From Nostoc sp. C052 (lineage in GTDB: Bacteria > Cyanobacteriota > Cyanobacteriia > Cyanobacteriales > Nostocaceae): DNA of 64,000 bases. The notes under the pieces were generated by a model that saw only the letters and a program-made list of their open reading frames with translations, was not told the origin of the DNA and ran no database searches. The first letter of the stretch is position 1. Each line of letters begins with the position of its first letter. The DNA is taken from contig NZ_CP040272.1 in NCBI RefSeq assembly GCF_013393905.1, forward strand, positions 1,736,001-1,800,000, written 5' to 3'. Both the position numbers and the translations under genes were made by a program. This document shows, in pieces, positions 54,571 through 62,187 of the stretch.

Positions 54571-55194
54571 CTAAGGAATTGAAAGCAGAGTCAAAATATT
54601 TTGCTGCACCATTTCTGGTGATTGGTCGCCGTTGATGGTCAATAAGCAGCGACGGCGGTCGTAGTATTCTAAGATGGGAATGGTGCGATCGTAGAATAAT
54701 TCTACACGGCGCTGCACGATTTCTGGTTGGTCATCTGGTAGCGATCGCCCCAAGGATCGACTAACCATTACCGCTTCTGGAACTTGGAGATAAATTGCCC
54801 AATCTAGCTTTTGCCCTAAATCATCCAATAAAAAATCTAATTCTTCAGCTTGGAAGGCAGTACGGGGATAACCTTCTAACACCCAATCGCAGTTAATATC
54901 TGGTTGTCTGAGGCGTATTCTGATTAATTCAACAATCATTTCGTCTGGAACTAACTCACCTTTCTGCATGTAGGGCTGTGCATGGTAACCTAGTTCACTC
55001 AAGCTAGCGTAAACCGAAAGAGAAGTTCGGGGATCGCCTTCCAACCATCGAAATTCCGGTAGGCGCTGATCTCCAGATATTGCTTCCCGTAAAATCTCGC
55101 CTGTAGAAATCAGAGGAATATCAAAGTGTCTGCAAAGCCTTTGTGCTTGAGTGCTTTTCCCCGATCCTGAACCTCCCAGAATCACCAATCTCAC
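54571..55194 (-). CDS. adenylate kinase-like nucleoside monophosphate kinase
   Basis: In this 207-aa protein Walker A is GGSGSGKSTQAQRLC at 8-22, the NMP-binding segment is ISTGEILREAISG, and DWVLEGYPRTAFQAEELD matches the GFPRT motif of adenylate kinases with Tyr in place of Phe. The LID region (RSLGRSLPDDQPEIVQRRV) is short and lacks zinc cysteines. It is a paralogue rather than the ribosomal-operon adk. It probably phosphorylates AMP or a related nucleotide; specificity is unproven. Confidence 0.85.
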   Translation of the reverse strand: MRLVILGGSGSGKSTQAQRLCRHFDIPLISTGEILREAISGDQRLPEFRWLEGDPRTSLSVYASLSELGYHAQPYMQKGELVPDEMIVELIRIRLRQPDINCDWVLEGYPRTAFQAEELDFLLDDLGQKLDWAIYLQVPEAVMVSRSLGRSLPDDQPEIVQRRVELFYDRTIPILEYYDRRRCLLTINGDQSPEMVQQNILTLLSIP

Positions 55195-55548
55195 AACAAT
55201 TTACTCCTCATCCTGTCAAATTCGCTACTAACTAAGTCTGTTTTGCCCAAATAAGTGGCAAATCTAACATTTAGCATTTAGCGATTTTCAGACGTTCTAC
55301 CCAACTTGTTTAAAGAATTGGAACCGTACCTGTTATGTTTTCATTTTTACAGCGTCTTTCGGAGATAAAGACAAAAAAATTTAAATTAAAATAACTCTTG
55401 ACTTCAACACAAACGTAATGTTTGACTAAGAATGCAATTTGCCAAATCCACCACACCTGTGAAAAACAGATTGATTATACACGCAAATTGACCAAAAGTT
55501 TTGTTAGTATAAACTCTTGAATTATTGTCTTTTTTAATACTTAATATT
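55195..55548. other. 354-bp divergent intergenic region
   Basis: No gene is visible. TTGACC at about 55489-55494 followed by TATAAA at about 55509-55514 may be a promoter of the CobO-like gene (the spacer is slightly short). No cobalamin riboswitch is apparent despite the CobO-like neighbour. Confidence 0.4.
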
Positions 55549-56085
55549 ATGGTTGCCCAGCTAGAAACTCAAAGTATCAATTCAACTCTCACCCTAGCAT
55601 ATCCAGTTGAAGGGCTAGTACAAGTTTTCACTAGCTCTCATCGCAATTTTTTTACGAGCGTCATGGCTCAATCACTGAGAATAGCTGGACAAGGAACAAC
55701 AGTATTAATAGTCCAGTTCCTCAAAGGAGGAATTCGTCAAGGACAGGATCGACCTGTACAACTAGGACAAAATTTAGATTGGATTCGCTGTGATTTGCCT
55801 CGTTGTATCGATACACCACATCTAGATGATACGGAAAACCAAGCTTTACAAAAGCTGTGGCAGTATACACAACAAGTAGTATGTGAGAGCAAGTATTCTC
55901 TCGTAGTATTAGATGAGTTAAGTTTAGCGATTAACTTTGGTTTAATTCCTGAAACGGAAGTTTTAGCATTTTTGGCAAAACGCCCTCCCCACGTCGATAT
56001 TATTCTTACAGGGCCAGAGATGCCTAAGTCTCTCTTGGATGTGGCAGATCAAATTACAGAAATTCGCCGCAGTTATCGACCTTAA
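55549..56085 (+). CDS. CobO/BtuR-like protein with degenerate P-loop
   Basis: This protein is 178 aa from the ATG at 55549 rather than an earlier TTG. It follows the cob(I)alamin adenosyltransferase (CobA/CobO) layout: VQVFT at strand 1, VLIVQFLKGG, LVVLDELSLAINFGLIP (Walker B region) and VDIILTGPEMP. Where the enzyme has TGNGKGKTT, this protein has TSSHRNFFT, so the phosphate-binding lysine and Gly residues are gone. ATP-dependent adenosylation therefore seems impossible by the known mechanism. It may be a regulatory or structural homologue conserved in cyanobacteria. Confidence 0.75.
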   Translation: MVAQLETQSINSTLTLAYPVEGLVQVFTSSHRNFFTSVMAQSLRIAGQGTTVLIVQFLKGGIRQGQDRPVQLGQNLDWIRCDLPRCIDTPHLDDTENQALQKLWQYTQQVVCESKYSLVVLDELSLAINFGLIPETEVLAFLAKRPPHVDIILTGPEMPKSLLDVADQITEIRRSYRP

Positions 56086-56335
56086 ATCAAATAAGTGCGG
56101 ATGTAAAAAGATTTATGTCATTACGTACTCCTTTCCTACGGAACGCTACGCGAACGGAGAACCCGTAGGGTACAAAGTGTTCGAGGAGCGTCTCTAAGAG
56201 TTGCAATCGCGAGAATTTGCGATTGCTGCGTTTCGCTGCGCTACACTCGCAATAACAATGGATTTTTAATTTTGTATGACTACTTAATTCAATTCAGGAT
56301 ATTCTAGTAATTCGGTTTGAATTAGCTGTGAAGTT
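56086..56335. repeat. SDR-rich spacer (GCTACGCGAACGG and palindromes)
   Basis: TCCTACGGAACGCTACGCGAA and the mirrored ACCCGTAGGG lie at about 56134-56175. A GCAATCGC...GCGATTGC hairpin-like pair lies at about 56204-56226. No gene is present. Confidence 0.55.
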
Positions 56336-56935
56336 GTGATTAAAAACGATATCTGGATTACTGAAATGTCTCAACAGGGTTTAATTTCGCCCTTTGAGCC
56401 AAGTTTAATCCGAAAAGTGCAAAAAGATGAGTCTGTAGCAGTTCAACCTGTAATTAGCTATGGTTTATCTTCTTATGGCTACGATATACGCCTTTCTTCG
56501 GCTGAGTTCCGCATTTTCCGCCACATTCCTGGAACTGTAGTTGATCCCAAAAACTTTAATCCCCAGAATCTAGAGCCAACAGCACTGCATACAGATCCCA
56601 GTGGCAGTTATTTTATTTTACCTGCCCATTCCTATGGTCTGGGGGTTGCTCTAGAAAAACTGGAGGTTCCTGAGAATATTACCGTAATCTGTATAGGTAA
56701 ATCTACGTATGCGAGATGTGGGATAATTGCAAATTTAACACCTGCTGAAGCTGCATGGCGAGGTCATTTAACTTTAGAGTTTTCTAATTCTTCTAGTGCT
56801 GATTGTCGTATTTACGCTAATGAAGGCGTGGTGCAATTACTATTTTTAGAAGGTGAACCCTGCGCTATTAGTTATGAAACTCGTCAGGGAAAATATCAGG
56901 ATCAGCTAGAAATTGTGACGTTAGCAAAGGTATAA
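56336..56935 (+). CDS. dcd: dCTP deaminase
   Basis: This 199-aa protein starts at GTG. It converts dCTP to dUTP for dTMP synthesis. Signatures are SYGLSSYGYDIRLS, GKSTYARCGIIANLTPAEAAWRGHLTLEFSN (split across two conserved blocks, with the catalytic Glu in PAEAAWRG region), and NEGVVQLLFLEGEPC. Length and sequence fit the monofunctional Dcd family. Some Dcd proteins also defend against phage by depleting nucleotides, but nothing here indicates that role. Confidence 0.94.
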   Translation: MIKNDIWITEMSQQGLISPFEPSLIRKVQKDESVAVQPVISYGLSSYGYDIRLSSAEFRIFRHIPGTVVDPKNFNPQNLEPTALHTDPSGSYFILPAHSYGLGVALEKLEVPENITVICIGKSTYARCGIIANLTPAEAAWRGHLTLEFSNSSSADCRIYANEGVVQLLFLEGEPCAISYETRQGKYQDQLEIVTLAKV

Positions 56936-56977
56936 ATTAGTACTTTATTGATGAAATCACAGCAGTAAGATGGATTG

Positions 56978-57697
56978 TTAAGTCTCGATCGCAGGGTTAT
57001 AATCATCTGGATTATCAAAGCCTGCAATCCAGGCGGCTGCCTGATGACAACTTTGCATATCAGGTGGAACGCGCAGGATATGAATATGTCCTGTAGAGGG
57101 ACAAGTGACTTTCAAGACCATAAGCGGCTCGTCATCGTCAAAAGGAATGTAAACTAGTTGGCGTTCTCCACCAACGTCTCGATCGCGATCGCGGATCAAT
57201 CCTCCCACTTGCTGCAAAAATGTTTCGTATCCCAAACGTTCAATCAGTACGCGGCGCAACTCAACATTCTCTATATTGAGAATATCCTGCCCGGTGATTG
57301 ACTGGGATTCAAAGGCAACGCGTAGGCGCAGCCCGCCGAAGGCATCGTTTACCTGCACGCCTCGCCACCGTAAGACAAAACCATGCCCCGCAGATAGACT
57401 GGTAATTCCACTTCCCGCCAACTCGATCCAATAAGTAACATGGAGTCCTTTGGGAAGCGTAGTGAGGTTTACACAATCGCTGATATCAATACTTTCACAG
57501 GTTAGATTTTCAGGCAGATTGTAAAGAGCCAACGCACTGCTTAAATCTAGATGACCCAAAACACGCATACCATCCCAGGCGCGATGCTCAAGGATAAGTT
57601 TTCGAGCAACTTCAGCCGATACAGGCTCGTGACTTTCCTTGGGGCGCTGCAAAACTGGTTTATTTGGCACGCGTCCATTTGCCATCATCTTGAGCAT
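56978..57697 (-). CDS. DUF6745-type protein
   Basis: In this 239-aa protein the N-terminal half reads like degenerate leucine-rich repeats (CESIDISDCVNLTTLPKGL). The C-terminal half has LIRDRDRDVGGERQLVYIPF and LKVTCPSTGHIHILRVPPDM, followed by AAAWIAGFDNPDDY, the DUF6745 pattern. The function is unknown. Its ATG overlaps the stop of the upstream gene (TAATG), implying translational coupling. NDAFGGLRLRV comes from an SDR at 57319-57347 inserted in frame between the two halves. Confidence 0.75.
   Translation of the reverse strand: MLKMMANGRVPNKPVLQRPKESHEPVSAEVARKLILEHRAWDGMRVLGHLDLSSALALYNLPENLTCESIDISDCVNLTTLPKGLHVTYWIELAGSGITSLSAGHGFVLRWRGVQVNDAFGGLRLRVAFESQSITGQDILNIENVELRRVLIERLGYETFLQQVGGLIRDRDRDVGGERQLVYIPFDDDEPLMVLKVTCPSTGHIHILRVPPDMQSCHQAAAWIAGFDNPDDYNPAIET
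57319..57347. repeat. SDR copy f inside the DUF6745 gene
   Basis: CGCGTAGGCGCAGCCCGCCG then AAGGCATCG is read on the minus strand as DAFGGLRLR. Confidence 0.75.
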
Positions 57698-58038
57698 TAA
57701 TCCATCACCTCTACATAAGTATCAGGGCGATATTCACGTTGTTTCCAGACACGGTAAAGCCCTTGGGGTAATTCAATCGCCCGATGTTCTTCATGAACTA
57801 AAGTCGCACTCGGTTCTTTAACCTCAAGAAAAAGGTTACTACCATGCGCCCACAACTGAACAGCATTGGATTGCTGAATGCGATGGCTGTGTCCTGTAAT
57901 TTCACCATGAGCGAGAGTAGCACCTACGCGCTTTTGAGCAGCGACAGGCAAGGTAACAATACGTTTGATCAAAACGTCGCCATGTCTGTAAAGAACACTA
58001 CTTTGATTAGCTTGGGAGTTATTGCTGTTGTTAAACAT
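57697..58038 (-). CDS. small conserved protein coupled to the DUF6745 gene
   Basis: This is a 113-aa soluble protein. GDVLIKRIVTLP, AHGEITGHSHRI, HEEHRAIELPQGLYRVWKQR and EYRPDTYVEVMD are the likely conserved blocks; the histidines in GHSH and HEEH could bind a metal. I know no named domain. It is translationally coupled (TAATG) to the DUF6745 gene, so the two probably act together, perhaps in a complex. Confidence 0.7.
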   Translation of the reverse strand: MFNNSNNSQANQSSVLYRHGDVLIKRIVTLPVAAQKRVGATLAHGEITGHSHRIQQSNAVQLWAHGSNLFLEVKEPSATLVHEEHRAIELPQGLYRVWKQREYRPDTYVEVMD

Positions 58039-58092
58039 TTTTCTATGATAACAATACCTTTCTCATGATATTAGGAGTAACCCTCAATACTG

Positions 58093-58127
58093 TTCGGTTA
58101 AGACAAGAGACGCGATGAATCGCCGTC
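58093..58127 (-). repeat. 35-bp repeat, inverted copy of 2004-2038
   Basis: This is the exact reverse complement of 2004-2038. It lies 13 bp from another MITE end fragment (58141-58179). Confidence 0.8.
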
Positions 58128-58140
58128 TCTACAATAATTA

Positions 58141-58179
58141 GGGACTGACAAATAAAAAAATATCCAATTAACTCTTTAA
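58141..58179 (+). repeat. MITE end fragment
   Basis: GGGACTGACAAATAAAAAAA, then TATCCAATTAACTCTT, matches the left end and first interior bases of the element at 63637-63758. The right end is missing. Confidence 0.55.
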
Positions 58180-58214
58180 TCAGTCGAGGATTCAGACTCA
58201 TTACTGCTTCAAGA

Positions 58215-58838
58215 CTACTTAGAGAAATTTGCCTTTGAGGGAAAATTTTTCGATTTACTGAAATTATGTAGAAATTGGAGTTCAGATGCAGTGAGATCGC
58301 GCCATTGACCCAATTGTAGGTCATCTAATTTTAGGTGAGCTATGCTGACCCTGACCAGTCGCAAAGTCGGAAACCCTACAGCCGCAGTCATCCGACGTAC
58401 TTGGCGGTTTTTTCCCTCTGTCAAAGTCATTTCTAGCCAAGCTGTCGGTATATTTTTGCGAAATCTAATCGGCGGTGTGCGTTCAGGTAACTGTGGTTCT
58501 TCGGGTAAAAGCATAACTTCTGCTGGTTGAGTGCGGTAATCTTGAATTTCCACACCTGTTTGCAACCTTTGGATAGCAGAAGCATCTGGAATTCGCTCTA
58601 CCTGTACCCAGTAAGTACGTTTATGACCAAAACGCGGATGGGCAAGGCGATGTTGCAATTGTCCATCGTTTGTTAACAGTAGCAATCCTTCACTATCCCA
58701 GTCTAAACGTCCTACAGGATAGACATCAGGCACATCAATATAGTCTTTGAGGGTGCTGTGGGTGGGAGCATCTTTTGTAAATTGGCTAAGAACACCATAA
58801 GGTTTGTAAAAAATAATATATCGGTAATGATTAGTCAT
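58215..58838 (-). CDS. RluE/RsuA-family rRNA pseudouridine synthase
   Basis: In this 207-aa protein YIIFYKPYGVLSQFT and YPVGRLDWDSEGLLLLTNDG, with the catalytic Asp in GRLD, are diagnostic. EMTLTEGKNRQVRRMTAAVGFPTLRLVR is the second conserved block. It lacks the S4 domain, as in RluE, which modifies U2457 of 23S rRNA. The start ATG sits in a tandem TGACTAA heptamer (TGACAAATGACTAATGACTA), so the start may have been supplied by a repeat. The last residues (SKSKNFPSKANFSK) are low-complexity. Confidence 0.88.
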   Translation of the reverse strand: MTNHYRYIIFYKPYGVLSQFTKDAPTHSTLKDYIDVPDVYPVGRLDWDSEGLLLLTNDGQLQHRLAHPRFGHKRTYWVQVERIPDASAIQRLQTGVEIQDYRTQPAEVMLLPEEPQLPERTPPIRFRKNIPTAWLEMTLTEGKNRQVRRMTAAVGFPTLRLVRVSIAHLKLDDLQLGQWRDLTASELQFLHNFSKSKNFPSKANFSK

Positions 58839-58905
58839 TAGTCATTTGTCAATAAACTTGTTCAAGGGACTTCCAGAATATTAAAGATGCGTTACCCAGA
58901 ACCTT

Positions 58906-58936
58906 TGTAGAGACGTAGCACTGCTACGTCTCTACA
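58906..58936. repeat. 14-bp palindromic hairpin TGTAGAGACGTAGC
   Basis: A near-perfect inverted repeat encloses a three-base loop. The GAGACG(T/C) core recurs at 19597-19644 and in the 35-bp repeat. It lies between divergent genes, so it is unlikely to be a simple terminator. Confidence 0.65.
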
Positions 58937-59079
58937 TTCTTTTTCGGAGATGTCTAATAGTTTTAACTTGTCTTCCTCATCTCCCCCTGCTCTCCACTCT
59001 CCATAACATGAGTTTTGCTGGGCAAAATTCTCCAAGGATTTGGGCATCCTAATAAAAACGATATAGTGAAGGGTTGATT

Positions 59080-59952
59080 ATGCCAAGTTCTAAGATGTGC
59101 CGACGGTCTTTTTTGTTTTTAGGAGGTGCTGTCTTGGCACAAGGATTAACATTGGCACTCCCCGCAACCGCTCAAACTGTACAGGTGAAGAGGGGGAAGG
59201 TAAATGGTTTCTCTTTTTATCAAACTATTATTGACCTTACTGATCCCAAAACTTTCATTACTATTGGTTTAGCCAATAATGCAACTTTGGCTAATACTAA
59301 TCAAAAAACTAGTGGTGATGAAGAATTTAACAACCTAGTGGCTCGTCATCGCGCTGCTGTCGTTGCTAATGGTACTTTTTTTGCCAAGAATTCTCAGAAA
59401 ACAGTGATGGGTAATATGGTAGCGGCAGGGAGATTCCTGAAATACAGCCAGTGGGAAAATTTTGGCACTACTTTGGGGTTACGAGTTGGCAATAAACCGG
59501 AGATGGTGACAGCACGGGTTGATGGTAAACCGCAATGGAATCAACATTGGTTGTCTATCACCTGCGGGCCTCGGCTGTTGAGACAGGGACAAATTTGGCT
59601 GAAGCCGGATGTTGAGGGATTTAAAGATCCTCATGTTTTAGGTACTGGCGACCGAACTGCGATCGGGTTTCCTGCTGATGGTACAAAGCTATTTTTGATA
59701 AATTTTGATAGTGGTTTAACTTTACAGCAAGAAGCGCAAGTGATGAAAGCGATCGGCTGTTACGAAGCGATGAACTTAGATGGTGGTGCATCAAAAGCCT
59801 TTGCTGCTAGTGGTAAAATTTTAGTCCCCGCTGGACGCCCACTAACTAATGTGATTGTTGTTTATGATAGCAAGAATCCTGCTCCTGTTGATTTACAACA
59901 GTCATGGGTAAGGTTTCAAAAAGGCGATCGCCCCATAATACCTGGTGCTTAA
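59080..59952 (+). CDS. secreted phosphodiester glycosidase (NAGPA) domain protein
   Basis: This protein is 290 aa from the ATG at 59080, which has GAAGGG six bases upstream. A twin-arginine-like start (CRRSFLFLGGAVLAQGL) ending TAQTVQV indicates export, possibly by Tat. The body has VANGTFFAK, SITCGPRLLRQGQIW, RTAIGFPADGTKLFLINFDS and MNLDGGASKAF, the NAGPA pattern. The family includes the enzyme that uncovers mannose-6-phosphate and bacterial cell-wall or exopolysaccharide hydrolases. The substrate is unknown. Confidence 0.88.
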   Translation: MPSSKMCRRSFLFLGGAVLAQGLTLALPATAQTVQVKRGKVNGFSFYQTIIDLTDPKTFITIGLANNATLANTNQKTSGDEEFNNLVARHRAAVVANGTFFAKNSQKTVMGNMVAAGRFLKYSQWENFGTTLGLRVGNKPEMVTARVDGKPQWNQHWLSITCGPRLLRQGQIWLKPDVEGFKDPHVLGTGDRTAIGFPADGTKLFLINFDSGLTLQQEAQVMKAIGCYEAMNLDGGASKAFAASGKILVPAGRPLTNVIVVYDSKNPAPVDLQQSWVRFQKGDRPIIPGA

Positions 59953-60089
59953 AAAGTAGATAATATTACTTTGTGGAAGGCGCTCTTAGTGAGAAGCGAT
60001 CGCCTCTACGATCTTTTAGTGCAGATTTGTTAATTATGTACCTACCTAATTTGCGTAAATAGTCATGTTTTTTACCGAGTCCCTTGTCT

Positions 60090-62036
60090 TTAAGCTGTGA
60101 TGATGTTGGATGCTTCGGCAATAGGCTCAACTTGTATGGGTGCTACTTTCTCCTCAAAGGTAGCTAAATCAAACCAAAAGGTAGTACCAACGCCGACTTC
60201 ACTCACTAGATGAACTTTACTACGATGTCTGTCAATGATGTTTCTGACAATCGATAAACCTAAACCAGTGCCTTCTAGAGTGTGAACTCGGTTTTCGACG
60301 CGAAAGAAGCGTTCAAAAATTGAGTGTTGATCTTCTGTGGCGATGCCAATTCCAGTATCAGAAATTTCAATCCGCACTGGAGCAGATTGGGTATGACTGG
60401 GCTTGAAATCTAGTTGGTAGGCACGGATTACTACTTTACCACTGGCTTTTGTGAATTTAAGGGCATTGCCAATCAGATTGCCAAACACTTGTACTAACAG
60501 ATCGTAATTACCTAAAACTAGCGGTAAATTAGGGGCAACTTCCTGAAGCAGTTCAACACCTTTATCTTTTGCATTGAGTTGGTAAGTACGTAGGGTTTGC
60601 TCGATCGCTTGGGCTAAATCTACGCCGTCGAAGCTGTAGCTGCGACCAGATTCGAGTTTTGACAAATCCAAAACATCGTTAACTAGGCGGGTTAAGCGAT
60701 CGGTTTCATGGTTCACGGTTTGCAAAAACTCTTGCCGTTCTTGTAAAGCTAAGTCTTCGCCGTAGTCATGCAGGGTTTCAATATAAGTTTTGATGTTAAA
60801 TAGAGGCGTTCGCAGTTCGTGAGAAACGTTGCTGATAAATTGACTTTTTGCATCGTTTAGTTCTACTTCACGGGTTATATCTTGAATAGTAATCGCAATG
60901 CCTTTGATGCTTTCCCTTTGCAGGTTGAGTACTGTAGTCAAGAGAATGCGGATTGTTCGGGGGGTGGGTTGGTTAATAAAAATTCGGAATTCGGCGCTTT
61001 CGCATTCCCCTGCTGCCATTTCGTACAAGGGACGGGTGATTTCCATTTGTACAGATGGGGGTAAGTGATGTAAGACATTGTTACCTACTACATCAGCGGC
61101 TTCCCAGCCAAAAATCCGTTGTGCTGTGGGGTTGACTAAAATCACCTGCATGTTGTTATCAATCAACACAGCACCATCTGCGATTGTTGAAACTAGGGTT
61201 TCTAACTTGGCTTTTTCTGCGGTCAGTTCCTCAATATTCTGTTCTTCATAACGCTCTAATCGCTCTCCCATTTCGTTAAAGCTTAAAATTAATTCCCCCA
61301 GTTCGCCCCCTAAAGGTAAATCAATGCGTTGCTTAAAATTCCCGGTGGCAATTTGCTTTACTCCCACTAGCAGTTCTTTAATGGGCTTGGTGATGGTTAA
61401 GGCGTTAATCACTCCTGCCAAAATCACCATTACCCAAATCGTGATAAAAACAGCAATGGTGACATCGCGGGTAAAATTGGTGGAGATAACAGCAGTTTGA
61501 TTGGGATTGATACCGATCGCTAATACACCTAAGTATTTCTGATTGACGATCAGAGGAATAAATACATCGGTGACTATCCCATCTGGGGTTGTGTGTTGCC
61601 GCACCATTGGTTTTTCGTCATTACCAGGGTAATCTTCTGGCAGTTGTATCCGCCGCTTAATGGTGAGGGAATTTTCTACCTCGGCTTCCCAAAAAGGAAT
61701 GCCAAAAAATATTTCCCCAGTTTCATCGGCGTAAAGCATATAACGCACACTAGAGGTGCTGCTATAGAAACGTTGGGAAAATTGGGCAACCTCGGTGAGA
61801 TTATTGTCAGCGACCAAGGGGGCAACGTTGGCAGCAAGCAGCAGTCCTAAGTCACGACCGAAGCGGGTGTCATTCATCCGCGCATCCTGCTGAATTGTAT
61901 TCACAGCCCAGAAAGTCAAACCACTCATTACCAAGGAAACTACCATTGTGGCTACAGCCAGCAGTTTAGTCTGGAGTGTGAACTCAGACCACCAACTAGC
62001 GATCGCATCTCGAATTGTTTTTAACAGACTTAGCAT
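60090..62036 (-). CDS. nblS: sensor histidine kinase NblS (Hik33/DspA family)
   Basis: This 648-aa protein has transmembrane helices at about 24-45 and 192-214 flanking a periplasmic sensor, HAMP at about 215-265, PAS at 275-390, HisKA with His406 in FISNVSHELRTP, and HATPase with GIGIATEDQHSIFERFF. NblS/Hik33 responds to high light, cold, nutrient and redox stress. It controls photosynthesis, high-light-inducible and phycobilisome-degradation genes through RpaB. Its position beside purD is the usual cyanobacterial arrangement. The 137-bp gap to purD contains GGGGATT and TAACTCC heptamers. Confidence 0.95.
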   Translation of the reverse strand: MLSLLKTIRDAIASWWSEFTLQTKLLAVATMVVSLVMSGLTFWAVNTIQQDARMNDTRFGRDLGLLLAANVAPLVADNNLTEVAQFSQRFYSSTSSVRYMLYADETGEIFFGIPFWEAEVENSLTIKRRIQLPEDYPGNDEKPMVRQHTTPDGIVTDVFIPLIVNQKYLGVLAIGINPNQTAVISTNFTRDVTIAVFITIWVMVILAGVINALTITKPIKELLVGVKQIATGNFKQRIDLPLGGELGELILSFNEMGERLERYEEQNIEELTAEKAKLETLVSTIADGAVLIDNNMQVILVNPTAQRIFGWEAADVVGNNVLHHLPPSVQMEITRPLYEMAAGECESAEFRIFINQPTPRTIRILLTTVLNLQRESIKGIAITIQDITREVELNDAKSQFISNVSHELRTPLFNIKTYIETLHDYGEDLALQERQEFLQTVNHETDRLTRLVNDVLDLSKLESGRSYSFDGVDLAQAIEQTLRTYQLNAKDKGVELLQEVAPNLPLVLGNYDLLVQVFGNLIGNALKFTKASGKVVIRAYQLDFKPSHTQSAPVRIEISDTGIGIATEDQHSIFERFFRVENRVHTLEGTGLGLSIVRNIIDRHRSKVHLVSEVGVGTTFWFDLATFEEKVAPIQVEPIAEASNIITA

Positions 62037-62112
62037 CTTAAATAAAGTTGTTAGTAATCTTTGTTATAAAGCCCAACAACTAAAAAATTAACAGTTAATT
62101 CGACAAATATGT

Positions 62113-62187
62113 TAGGGATTGGGGATTGGGGATTGGGAATAACTATAAACTCCTAACTCCTAACTCCTAACTCCTAACTCCTAACTC
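62113..62187. repeat. STRR arrays GGGGATT and TAACTCC
   Basis: Three or four GGGGATT units are followed by about six TAACTCC units. The second array overlaps the last codons and stop of purD (62174). Confidence 0.85.

Noticed and set aside
55195..55548. Cobalamin riboswitch upstream of the CobO-like gene
   Set aside because: No B12-box-like conserved core could be found by eye.
56336..56935. dcd as an antiphage deaminase
   Set aside because: Length and motifs are those of the ordinary housekeeping enzyme; no defence gene adjoins it.
62113..62187. CRISPR-like appearance of the tandem repeats
   Set aside because: Units are 7 bp and contiguous, with no unique spacers and no cas genes; they are STRR arrays.
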